A stretch of 14,217 nt of DNA from DASCNA01 sp036011305 (GTDB taxonomy: Bacteria; Verrucomicrobiota; Lentisphaeria; Victivallales; GWF2-38-69): NCBI GenBank assembly GCA_036011305.1, contig DASCNA010000228.1, positions 1 to 14,217 on the forward strand, written 5' to 3'. Below, piece by piece: positions 1-6,366 of the stretch (the first letter of the stretch is position 1; each line of letters opens with the position of its first letter). A program made the translations under genes and the position numbers. A model generated the notes under the pieces. The model made no database searches. It was given only the letters and a program-made list of their open reading frames with translations, and was not told the origin of the DNA.

Positions 1-973
1 CCACAATTGTTCCATATTTAATATTCTGGAACAGTATGGTTTTATTCTTTATTCCAATAGCTTTTAAGGTGCCAATTGCCGTTCTCTGCTGCTCTGCCAG
101 ACGGACCATTACAACATTTAATACTAATGCAGCAACACCAAGGAAAATTATAGGCATCATTACCGCCATTGTCTGTAAACCTCCAAGCTCTGCGGTAAGA
201 GATAAGTTTGAAAACTGATTTTTAAGAGCTGTTTTAGTCAATACGCCATATGGTTTAAGTATATTTGAAATTTTATTTAAAATCGGATTAGGATTTTTAT
301 TTGCTTCTGGGGTAAGTATTCCTACAACGCTATTGCAGGCATTTTGAAAATCATATACATTGTTGGCAAAGTCTCTTTTTATCCAGAAAACACCATAGTT
401 CATAGGGTCAGGAGTTATAGATCCCGGTGGAGTCAAATAGATGAATTCACTACAGATTGCTGTACCTACTACAAAAAGTTTTTTTCTCTGACCATTCATA
501 ATTAAATGTATGAAAGTACCTGGAGAAATATTTCTCTCATTGGCAAATTTTTCAGAGACAATTACTTCATTTTTTCCATCCGGAGTAAAATAGCTTCCTC
601 GCATCATAACAACATTATTTATGAGGTTGAGGCTTTGTTTTTTGGGAAGTGTCAATACTGCCCCGCTTATAGGCCTTGGTACGTTATCAAGATCAACTAT
701 AACTGGGAATACTATTCTCTCTCTTATATCTGAGATACCTTTGATATCTGATATTTGTTTTACTGTTGTTCTGGGTGCTTTATTAAGGTCTATCCAGAAA
801 TCTGCCATTCTGCATTGTGAGTAATATAAGACTTTAGCATTATTCAGATTATTGAATGTAGCAAACATCCCGACAAGAAGTCCAACTCCTACAGCTATTA
901 TTGAAATAACAGCAAGCAACATTCCCTTAGATAGAAAAATATCTCTGTAAAGCTTTTTGTTGAGAACAGTCAC
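1..973 (-). CDS. FtsX-family ABC transporter permease, N-terminal part (runs off the window)
   Basis: Membrane subunit of an ABC exporter of the MacB/LolCE/FtsX type, partner of the ATPase just upstream. An open frame of 324 codons continues past the left edge. It begins at a GTG whose last bases overlap the ATPase stop (GTGA, 4-bp overlap), with AGAGG about 8 bases upstream. Visible: a hydrophobic segment at residues 18-40 (TM1), a long extracytoplasmic domain (about 45-265), then TM2 at about 268-290. This is followed by the cytoplasmic stretch with R291, R297, IGTLKAIG (300-307), the usual FtsX signature in which the permease contacts the ATPase. The periplasmic domain before TM2 fits the MacB-like periplasmic core plus FtsX layout. 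The remaining transmembrane segments, and a possible second FtsX repeat, lie outside the window. The substrate cannot be told from sequence; lipoproteins, peptides or lipids are known for the family. Confidence 0.88.
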   Translation of the reverse strand, partial: MTVLNKKLYRDIFLSKGMLLAVISIIAVGVGLLVGMFATFNNLNNAKVLYYSQCRMADFWIDLNKAPRTTVKQISDIKGISDIRERIVFPVIVDLDNVPRPISGAVLTLPKKQSLNLINNVVMMRGSYFTPDGKNEVIVSEKFANERNISPGTFIHLIMNGQRKKLFVVGTAICSEFIYLTPPGSITPDPMNYGVFWIKRDFANNVYDFQNACNSVVGILTPEANKNPNPILNKISNILKPYGVLTKTALKNQFSNLSLTAELGGLQTMAVMMPIIFLGVAALVLNVVMVRLAEQQRTAIGTLKAIGIKNKTILFQNIKYGTIV

Positions 974-1686
974 CAGTTTATTTCCTCTGGTTTTAATCTG
1001 TTATTATTAATTTCTATCTTATCTATTACACCACTTCCCAGGTGAATAATTCTATGTGCAAGTTTAGCTACTGAAGTACTGTGAGTTATTATTATGATTG
1101 TAGTTTTTAATCTTTGATTTAGATCTGCCAGTGTTTTTAATACTAACTGACCGGTTTTAAAATCAAGTGCACCTGTGGGTTCATCGCATAAAATCAGTGT
1201 AGGATTTTTTACAAGAGCTCTGGCAATTGAAACTTTTTGCTGCTGTCCGCCTGATAGCTGTGACGGGAAGTTATCTTTTTTATCAAATAGATCCACCTGT
1301 TTCAATGCTTCAGAAGGGGACATAGGGTTCTCTGATACTTCTGCTGCGACTTCAACATTCTCTATTGCTGTAAGTGTTGAAATAAGGTTATAAAATTGAA
1401 AAACAAAACCAATATTTTTCCTTCTGTACTCAGTAAGAACTTTATCATTTTGTTTTGCGAGGTCTATTGATTGAAACTTAACTACACCTTCTGTGGGTTT
1501 ATCAATACCTCCAATTATATTCATTAAAGTTGTTTTGCCTGATCCTGAAGCTCCTAAAATAACAGTTATTTCACTCTTATATATCTTGAGATCAATGCCG
1601 TGAAGAATTTCTGTTTTAATTTCTCCCGATACATAGGCCTTTTTGAGACCTTTAATTGTTATTCCAGGTGTTTTGCTTTCAGTCAT
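970..1686 (-). CDS. ABC transporter ATP-binding protein, LolD/MacB/FtsE type
   Basis: Cytoplasmic ATPase that drives the FtsX-type permease encoded directly downstream. All motifs are intact: Walker A GASGSGKT (45-52), Q-loop Q97 in VFQFYNL, signature LSGGQ (144-148), Walker B LILCDEP (164-170), D-loop ALD (173-175) and switch H202 in ITHS. The 238-residue length and the LSGGQQQKVSIARAL signature region are typical of the LolD/MacB-N/FtsE branch. Start ATG at 1686 lies inside the end of the GSCFA gene (8-bp overlap), and its TGA overlaps the GTG of the permease, so the three are probably translationally coupled. LolD proper works with LolC/E in lipoprotein release, but nothing here fixes that role; a substrate linked to the neighbouring GSCFA protein is equally possible. 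Confidence 0.93.
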   Translation of the reverse strand: MTESKTPGITIKGLKKAYVSGEIKTEILHGIDLKIYKSEITVILGASGSGKTTLMNIIGGIDKPTEGVVKFQSIDLAKQNDKVLTEYRRKNIGFVFQFYNLISTLTAIENVEVAAEVSENPMSPSEALKQVDLFDKKDNFPSQLSGGQQQKVSIARALVKNPTLILCDEPTGALDFKTGQLVLKTLADLNQRLKTTIIIITHSTSVAKLAHRIIHLGSGVIDKIEINNNRLKPEEINW

Positions 1687-2548
1687 TTTTATTTAATTGT
1701 CTATGTTTTGAGACCTTATATTTTTTTTCAGCTACTTTTATATTCTCTTTACATTTGTTATCAAAATATGTATCTATAAATTTATCGAAAATAATTCTTC
1801 TGGCTAAATCACTTGGATGGAGCATATCATCATTATAAAATCTATAGTCTCTTAGTTCATCTAATAATATTTCATAAGATGGGAAATAGATTGAATTACT
1901 ATCATTCCCTATGCATTCATAAATTGCAGATAGAATATTAGCTTTGCTTTTTGCATTAAGAATTAGATTTCCAGGATAATGGCGAACAGGTGAAAGAGTT
2001 AATACTATCAGACATTTATTATTGATTTCTCTTATATGTTTTAGAGTTTGAGTTAATAATTTAAAATTCTCTTCTCTGGAAAGAAGTTTTGTGTAAAAAT
2101 TATTCCCTGGATACTTATGGCAGTTGGCAACAATCCTATCTGAATCTTTAAGACAATAGACCACAGATGAAGAAGGTGTTAATATGAAAATATCTGTTTT
2201 TTTCAGTTTAGAAAGAAAATTATCTTTCGAGTTTACTAAATTGTCAATAAAAGAATTTTTATCCTTCTTGGAATATGAACCATGATGCTCCCAGCTATGC
2301 CATAGCTTATTATGATATATATAGTCATTATCTGAATATGGTATTTTATTACAGATATGATTAATTGATGATGATATTGAAAAAGAATTATATACGATTC
2401 CGTTTGGGTTATATGAAATATCAAATCCCAGGTTTTGAAAGTATTCCATAATATACTGAGCAAAGCACGAACCTATTCCAGCCAATTTTGTTTCATAGCT
2501 GAATTTTGCTTTTGGTTCAGGAATGTTAACAGGTGTTGATAGTTTCAT
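1679..2548 (-). CDS. GSCFA-domain protein (SGNH-hydrolase-like)
   Basis: The N-terminal region carries the family-naming motif GSCFA (28-32, counting from an upstream TTG), preceded by KLAGI and followed by the typical run GFDISYNPNGIVYN. Further conserved pieces are LSPVRH (187-192), FPSYE (224-228) and DDMLHPSD (242-249). The last has the Asp-x-x-His pattern expected of an SGNH/GDSL-type active site, with Ser29 of GSCFA as the likely nucleophile. Members are bacterial proteins of poorly known function, thought to resemble SGNH esterases; I infer an acyl- or polysaccharide-modifying role. No signal peptide is visible, so it is probably cytoplasmic. I prefer the ATG at 2548 (AAAGG 10 bases upstream) to the TTG at 2554 (only 4 bases away). 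It lies 17 bp after a secreted-protein gene and overlaps the ABC ATPase gene by 8 bp. Confidence 0.85.
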   Translation of the reverse strand: MKLSTPVNIPEPKAKFSYETKLAGIGSCFAQYIMEYFQNLGFDISYNPNGIVYNSFSISSSINHICNKIPYSDNDYIYHNKLWHSWEHHGSYSKKDKNSFIDNLVNSKDNFLSKLKKTDIFILTPSSSVVYCLKDSDRIVANCHKYPGNNFYTKLLSREENFKLLTQTLKHIREINNKCLIVLTLSPVRHYPGNLILNAKSKANILSAIYECIGNDSNSIYFPSYEILLDELRDYRFYNDDMLHPSDLARRIIFDKFIDTYFDNKCKENIKVAEKKYKVSKHRQLNKND

Positions 2549-2565
2549 TTGCAATTAACCTTTGA

Positions 2566-3081
2566 TTAGATTCCGAGGCGTTTGGATTGATCAATTTTTT
2601 TCTGAGTTTCTCCAGCCTCGCGATTTACTTTTTCTTTTTTCAAACTCTTTATACTGGAAACCTGTTCATCTTTATCTGTTAAAGTTTTTAAACTATTCCA
2701 ATAAGCTCTTTGTCTTATTATTAACTTAGAGTAATTGTTTACATTTGAGTGCAGTACTGGTTTACCGTAAACATTTTGATAATTATATCGCACTCGCTTA
2801 GGTAGGTCCCTTGTGTCTTTTGTATCATTATATAGTGATGTGTTACTTTTCCCCCAGTTGTTAAGCTTATGTTTTTTTACGATTTTATTTGTTTCAGCAA
2901 AAAATTTGTCATGCTTGTTCAAGTAAGTCTTGTATTGTTTTGGATCTATTTTAGGATAAATTTGTGAGTTAGCTTTGCCAATTTCTTTATTAATTTCCTC
3001 ATTTGCAGGAACAATTTGTGCAGGTAGAGAAATGCCTACAATTATTAATAAACAAATAATTAGTAATAATTTAAATTTCAT
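2566..3081 (-). CDS. small secreted lysine-rich protein of unknown function
   Basis: I do not recognise this 171-residue protein. Residues 1-20 form a clear signal peptide (MKFK, a hydrophobic core of Leu/Ile, then LPA), with cleavage plausible after Ala21 or Ala26. The mature part is highly charged, rich in Lys, Asn and Tyr, contains no cysteine, and looks mostly helical. There is a positively charged stretch around RDLPKRVRYN (91-100) and a Lys/Glu-rich tail (148-168). The only Cys (C10) sits in the hydrophobic core and is not followed by a lipobox, so it is not an obvious lipoprotein. It is the first gene of the operon leading into GSCFA, ABC ATPase and permease, 17 bp before the GSCFA ATG. 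No clear Shine-Dalgarno sequence precedes its ATG. Confidence 0.72.
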   Translation of the reverse strand: MKFKLLLIICLLIIVGISLPAQIVPANEEINKEIGKANSQIYPKIDPKQYKTYLNKHDKFFAETNKIVKKHKLNNWGKSNTSLYNDTKDTRDLPKRVRYNYQNVYGKPVLHSNVNNYSKLIIRQRAYWNSLKTLTDKDEQVSSIKSLKKEKVNREAGETQKKIDQSKRLGI

Positions 3082-3117
3082 ATTTAATATTTTATACTAA
3101 AAATGATAACTTTGCAC

Positions 3118-3123
3118 ATTATA
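3118..3123 (-). promoter_or_regulatory. candidate -10 box for the secreted-protein/GSCFA/ABC operon
   Basis: The minus strand reads TATAAT here, 37 bases before the ATG at 3081 and after the hairpin at 3193-3243 that should end transcription from the gene at 3348-3578. No good -35 is seen at 16-18 bp, so the call rests on a perfect -10 and on the operon needing its own promoter in this gap. The flanking DNA is very AT-rich, so chance matches are easy. Confidence 0.3.
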
Positions 3124-3192
3124 TAATAATCAATGTTAATTTATAGTTTAGTAAATAAGTAAGTATGATTTTATTTGCTGTTTATACAGAAA

Positions 3193-3243
3193 ACCCTCCT
3201 CTTCTTTATAGAAAAAATAATTCTATAAAAAGAAGAGGAGGGT
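3193..3243 (-). terminator. strong hairpin, probable Rho-independent terminator for the 3348-3578 gene
   Basis: The left arm 3194-3213 (begins CCCTCCTCTTC) pairs with the right arm 3221-3242 (ends GAAGAGGAGGG). There are twenty pairs with a two-base bulge, plus one outer A-T pair, and a 7-base A-rich loop. On the minus strand the stem is followed by TTTTCTG, so it fits termination of the small gene whose stop lies 105 bp upstream. On the plus strand no T-run follows. The stem base is far richer in G+C than the surroundings, and one strand is all purine over 16 bases (3228-3243 region). Confidence 0.6.
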
Positions 3244-3347
3244 AAGGTGTATTTTAAATTAATAGATAACTAATCTTTAATAAAACAATTTTATTTCCTG
3301 CCGGTACTCTACGTATTATTTTTGCAGTTTCAGTTCATAATTACAGG

Positions 3348-3578
3348 TTAGAAAATTAAAGTTCTGCCTTTATTAAACCGTAAGAAATTTTTTACTGTAT
3401 TTATTCTTTTTGTTGCCTTTTTTACGTCTTTAACATTATATTTAATTAATAATTGCTCAGTGGTTGTCAAATAGTAAAGCATTATCTCATCTAAATTATT
3501 GAATTTATCTTTGATGATTAAGTCCTGGTCGTTTTGTATGCTGTTTATTATTTCCCTGTATAATTCTTTCTTGTTCAT
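3348..3578 (-). CDS. small hypothetical protein, 76 residues, probably helical and cytoplasmic
   Basis: I do not recognise this protein. It is soluble, rich in Lys, Asn, Ile and Leu, with no Cys, no signal peptide and no membrane segment. The composition and spacing (EIINSIQ, LDEIMLYYLTTTEQLLIKY, VKKATKRINTVKNFL) suggest two or three helices with a basic C-terminal third; a small DNA- or RNA-binding or antitoxin-like protein is possible but unproven. ATG at 3578 has AGGAAG eight bases upstream, a good ribosome-binding site. It is a lone transcription unit: a perfect palindrome abuts its ribosome-binding site (3592-3612) and a strong terminator hairpin follows its stop. No toxin-like partner lies beside it. 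Confidence 0.6.
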   Translation of the reverse strand: MNKKELYREIINSIQNDQDLIIKDKFNNLDEIMLYYLTTTEQLLIKYNVKDVKKATKRINTVKNFLRFNKGRTLIF

Positions 3579-3591
3579 ATTTCAACTTCCT

Positions 3592-3612
3592 ACTCTAATA
3601 TGTTATTAGAGT
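3592..3612 (-). promoter_or_regulatory. perfect palindrome in the leader of the 76-residue gene, operator or 5' hairpin
   Basis: ACTCTAATA, TGT, TATTAGAGT: nine perfect pairs with a 3-base centre. On the minus strand it ends right at the AGGAAG ribosome-binding site of the gene starting at 3578. It could be an operator for a repressor or an RNA hairpin that holds or protects the ribosome-binding site. Read on the plus strand it is followed by six T, which resembles a terminator, but no plus-strand gene precedes it. Confidence 0.45.
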
Positions 3613-3696
3613 TTTTTGATTATTTTTTGACGGAGTAAAACTACTATAAAAAAAAGAATATTCAAGTAGGAAACTCGGTTAAGCAACTGCGTATGA

Positions 3697-3720
3697 AAGA
3701 ATGAAAATTATTTCATTCTT
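3697..3720 (-). terminator. perfect 10-bp inverted repeat after the HPPD-like gene, possible terminator
   Basis: AAGAATGAAA, ATTA, TTTCATTCTT: ten perfect pairs and a 4-base loop, 62 bp downstream of the stop at 3782. On the minus strand the stem ends in TTTCATTCTT and is followed by TCATAC, so the T-run is poor. It could be a weak terminator or a transcript-stabilising 3' hairpin. Confidence 0.35.
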
Positions 3721-3781
3721 GTAACTGTCTTAAGCAGAGTATTTTTTAAGATTTGTGATTCTTAAATTTATATATTTCTGA

Positions 3782-5029
3782 TCAGGTATTTTTTTTACTA
3801 ATAATTTCATCTTGTCCAGCTGCATTTGTAAGAGCAGCAACATTGCCTTTTGAAAAAAATCCCTGAAAACCGTGACATCTTTCAACATATTCTGTAATCA
3901 GCATAGAATGTTTTGAACGTTTTGAAAAAATCTGTTTTAAATCCGGTTTATCCTTGCACCCACCTACAATGTGAGCAAGAAATTTAATATCTTGATATTT
4001 AATTGCTTGTACAGCATAATCAATGTTTTTTACTCCTGTATTGTGATCTCCATCTAAAACATCCTGTGCTATATGATGCATTCTGGGGCCCAGGTTACGG
4101 ACAAAATTTTCTGTCGGCATAGGTGTGTTTTCGAAGGAATTCAGGAAATAAGGTATATTGTTGGCAGTGAATACTTTTGCCGGCGAGAGACGTTCATTAT
4201 CTATATTTGGATGACGGTTTACATTAGTGGACGAATTCTCTTCTGAAATATTATATGCACCCCAAAAATAATAATTTGAGCATGTAAGAAATTCAAGTAT
4301 AGCATCTTCTCTGTTACTGGACAGTATCCTTGTTGCAAGGTGATCGACTCCTAGAAGTATTTTATCCAACCCTTTTTCTTTAAAATAATCATCTGTGAGC
4401 GCAAGAGTTATTTTGATTTCTTCTGGCAGTTCTATCTGCTCTCCAATCTGCAAATTATCAAAATCGCATAATTCATTGTGAGTATATCCATAACGGTTAA
4501 ATGTATAAGGTGACGGTTCAGTAAAAACAAAATGACTATTATTATAGAATTCATTTTTGCCTACACCTTTTTCATGAAAACGTATATCGTGGCTTTCCAA
4601 TATTTCACGAGTTTTATGCATATTTTTAGTCTGGAAAATCTCACCTATATATCTGGCATTTGATTTTATTGTTCCTATGGGATAGAGACTGTCAAACTGT
4701 GTTATTTCATCCTGATAATTTATATCCAGAGGTTCCAGTATTATATACCATGGGAGATTTTTGCCATGAAGATTATTTAAAATATATATATTATGAGTCT
4801 TGTTTCGGTAGGCTACTGAAAACCTGTAAGGAGTCATTATATATAATTCATTTAAATATCCTAATGCATCTCCTGATTCAATTTGAATTACAATTGCACG
4901 CATATGCTGTAAAAGATGATCTAAGCCAGAAGAATGGCGCCAGTCATAAATTCTTAAACGGTATTCATTAAAAAAAGAAGAGTTTTTTTTATCTCCTGCA
5001 GGATGATATGTCATTGGATTAATGGCCAT
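3782..5029 (-). CDS. 4-hydroxyphenylpyruvate dioxygenase-like Fe(II) enzyme (VOC superfamily)
   Basis: Probable iron-dependent dioxygenase that would convert 4-hydroxyphenylpyruvate to homogentisate. The 415-residue protein has the two-domain VOC layout: an N-terminal domain (about 30-170, opening LDHLLQHM) and a catalytic C-terminal domain (about 225-400). The three metal ligands are present: H230 in GVDHLA, H319 in MHHIAQDV and E380 in ITEYVER. Other HPPD signatures can be aligned: QIFSK (366-370, matching the family QIFTK with its substrate-contacting Gln), an Asn in FLNSF (297, matching PLNEP) and the C-terminal gate GFFSKGNVAAL (390-400, matching GFGKGNF). Outside these motifs it is divergent, so 4-hydroxymandelate synthase or another substrate is possible. 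Start ATG at 5029 has a weak AGGT seven bases upstream. It is divergent from the propeller gene, with no homogentisate dioxygenase or tyrosine aminotransferase nearby. Confidence 0.8.
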   Translation of the reverse strand: MAINPMTYHPAGDKKNSSFFNEYRLRIYDWRHSSGLDHLLQHMRAIVIQIESGDALGYLNELYIMTPYRFSVAYRNKTHNIYILNNLHGKNLPWYIILEPLDINYQDEITQFDSLYPIGTIKSNARYIGEIFQTKNMHKTREILESHDIRFHEKGVGKNEFYNNSHFVFTEPSPYTFNRYGYTHNELCDFDNLQIGEQIELPEEIKITLALTDDYFKEKGLDKILLGVDHLATRILSSNREDAILEFLTCSNYYFWGAYNISEENSSTNVNRHPNIDNERLSPAKVFTANNIPYFLNSFENTPMPTENFVRNLGPRMHHIAQDVLDGDHNTGVKNIDYAVQAIKYQDIKFLAHIVGGCKDKPDLKQIFSKRSKHSMLITEYVERCHGFQGFFSKGNVAALTNAAGQDEIISKKNT

Positions 5030-5174
5030 AATAATACCTATATATTTAAAGTCATTTATTTTCCTATTAATTTTAATATAAAACTGAGTTTATAATTTTC
5101 TATGAACAATATGAGTAAAAATAATTCTATATTTTAGAGATGAAACGGTTGCGTTTTAACCTTTAGGATTTAAT

Positions 5175-5180
5175 TATAAT
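5175..5180 (+). promoter_or_regulatory. candidate -10 box in the divergent 5030-5288 region
   Basis: TATAAT, about 109 bases before the propeller ATG, with only a poor GTTTTA/CGTTTT match at -35 distance. The 259-bp gap must hold outward promoters for the HPPD-like gene and the propeller gene. Apart from this box and AT-rich runs I see no clear operator in it. Confidence 0.3.
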
Positions 5181-5288
5181 CAGAATTTGAATATTGTTTC
5201 ATATTTATTGAATATACTTCGTTTTTTTATATAGCTTTCAGGCTGTTGTGTTTTGATGTTTTTAAAGAGATAATTGGAAAACTATAAA

Positions 5289-6236
5289 ATGGGAAAAGTA
5301 AAAAATACGATACTGATACTTATACTGGTATTATTATGCGGTTCGTTGTATGCAGTCGAAAGTAATTCGATTAAACATGAAAAATGGGATTCATCAATTG
5401 ATCAAATGAGTGTCAACCCTGTTAGCGGAAATCTGATTATAGGATTGAATGACGGTTCTGTTAAGGGGTACAATTTGCAAACAGGAAAATGGACGAATCT
5501 TATTGAACCAAATTCCATTTTAATTCAAATGCTTATTTTTCCTAATGGTAAAAATATGATTATTGCTTTAGGAAACGACCAAATAAAACTATATAATTTC
5601 AAAACAAAGAAATTACTTGCTTTACCTTCTTTTCTATCACCAGTGACTCAGATGGTTATTACACCAGATAACAGTAATTTAATTGTAGGCATGGATAATG
5701 GTTTCGGATGCGGTGCGATAGAAGAATACAATTTCAGTACAAATAAATGGAAAACTTTGCACAGACCGGATTGGAACTCAACAGTGAACAGTATGGTGAC
5801 TGCATCAGATGGCAGACTGCTTATTGTAGGGCTTAGTGACGGTTCAGTTAAGCTTTATAGTTTTATTTCGAAAAGATGGTTTGAACTTCATGATAACAGT
5901 TGGAAAGAATCAGTTGAGAAGATGCTGCTTATACCTGGTGATAAAACGTTGGTTGTCGGTTTAGAATACGGTTCTATTGAAGAATATAATTTAATAACAG
6001 GAAAATGGACTGAACTGCACAATGATTCTTTTTTATCAGGAGTTAATGATATGTATTATAATCCAAAGACCAATAAACTGTTTGTAGGTTTAAGCAATGG
6101 TGAACTTGAAGAATATAATTGTAATACCAGCAAATGGACTTTATTGAAGAAATGGGATTATTCTGTCCTTCAGATTACCATGTTGGATAAAAAATATTTT
6201 GTAGGATTATCAGATGGGAGTATAAATGTCATCTGA
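5289..6236 (+). CDS. secreted seven-bladed beta-propeller protein (WD40/YVTN-like repeats)
   Basis: Exported protein, probably a periplasmic or surface interaction platform. From the ATG at 5289 residues 1-22 form a signal peptide (MGKVKN, a Leu/Ile core, ending SLYA before VES). The Cys at 17 lacks a lipobox because Leu precedes it. The rest is seven tandem units of about 43 residues with the pattern: hydrophobic strand, (I/V)VGL(S/N)DGS(V/I), (K/E)xYN, TGKWTxL(H). The Trp of KW recurs at 68, 154, 197, 240 and 283, that is every 43 or 86 residues. Seven units match one closed propeller, which generally binds partners rather than catalyses. An in-frame TTG at 5274 could add five residues; I prefer ATG because it gives a clean signal peptide and has GGAAA eight bases upstream. 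It ends 130 bp from the convergent hydrolase gene. Confidence 0.82.
   Translation: MGKVKNTILILILVLLCGSLYAVESNSIKHEKWDSSIDQMSVNPVSGNLIIGLNDGSVKGYNLQTGKWTNLIEPNSILIQMLIFPNGKNMIIALGNDQIKLYNFKTKKLLALPSFLSPVTQMVITPDNSNLIVGMDNGFGCGAIEEYNFSTNKWKTLHRPDWNSTVNSMVTASDGRLLIVGLSDGSVKLYSFISKRWFELHDNSWKESVEKMLLIPGDKTLVVGLEYGSIEEYNLITGKWTELHNDSFLSGVNDMYYNPKTNKLFVGLSNGELEEYNCNTSKWTLLKKWDYSVLQITMLDKKYFVGLSDGSINVI
5376..6233 (+). repeat. seven tandem 43-residue (about 129-bp) coding repeats
   Basis: The repeat units within the propeller gene. Three consecutive blades, at about 5746-6140, have exactly 43-residue spacing between their KW tryptophans. The second unit has lost the Trp (TKKLLAL), and the third has an insertion before its YN. 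The units agree at protein level but clearly differ in DNA, so this is an old duplication and not a recent slippage array. Confidence 0.8.
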
Positions 6237-6366
6237 AAGCGTTAGAAATCTGGAAATGTAAAAACATAACGGCAGAGAGCGACCCAGAATATTGATTTTC
6301 TTCTGCTGAAAACATGATTTCTGCAAATCTGGATGCTTATCTGCTTTTTGGTTAAAACCTTATACT

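Noticed and set aside
36..824. Three plus-strand open frames of 60-75 codons
   Set aside because: They lie antisense to the FtsX-type permease, whose conserved motifs settle the coding strand.
3592..3617. Plus-strand Rho-independent terminator (9-bp stem followed by six T)
   Set aside because: It has the shape, but no plus-strand gene lies upstream; its position next to a minus-strand ribosome-binding site makes a leader or operator role more sensible.
4660..4971. Plus-strand open frame of 103 codons
   Set aside because: Antisense to the HPPD-like gene, with no recognisable domain and no ribosome-binding site.
5289..5369. Lipoprotein signal in the propeller protein
   Set aside because: Cys in VLLCGS is preceded by Leu at the -1 position, where a lipobox needs Gly, Ala or Ser; SLYA gives an ordinary cleavage site.
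5376..6233. CRISPR or satellite array
   Set aside because: The periodicity is in a protein frame, the units differ widely in DNA, and no identical repeats with unique spacers exist anywhere in the window.
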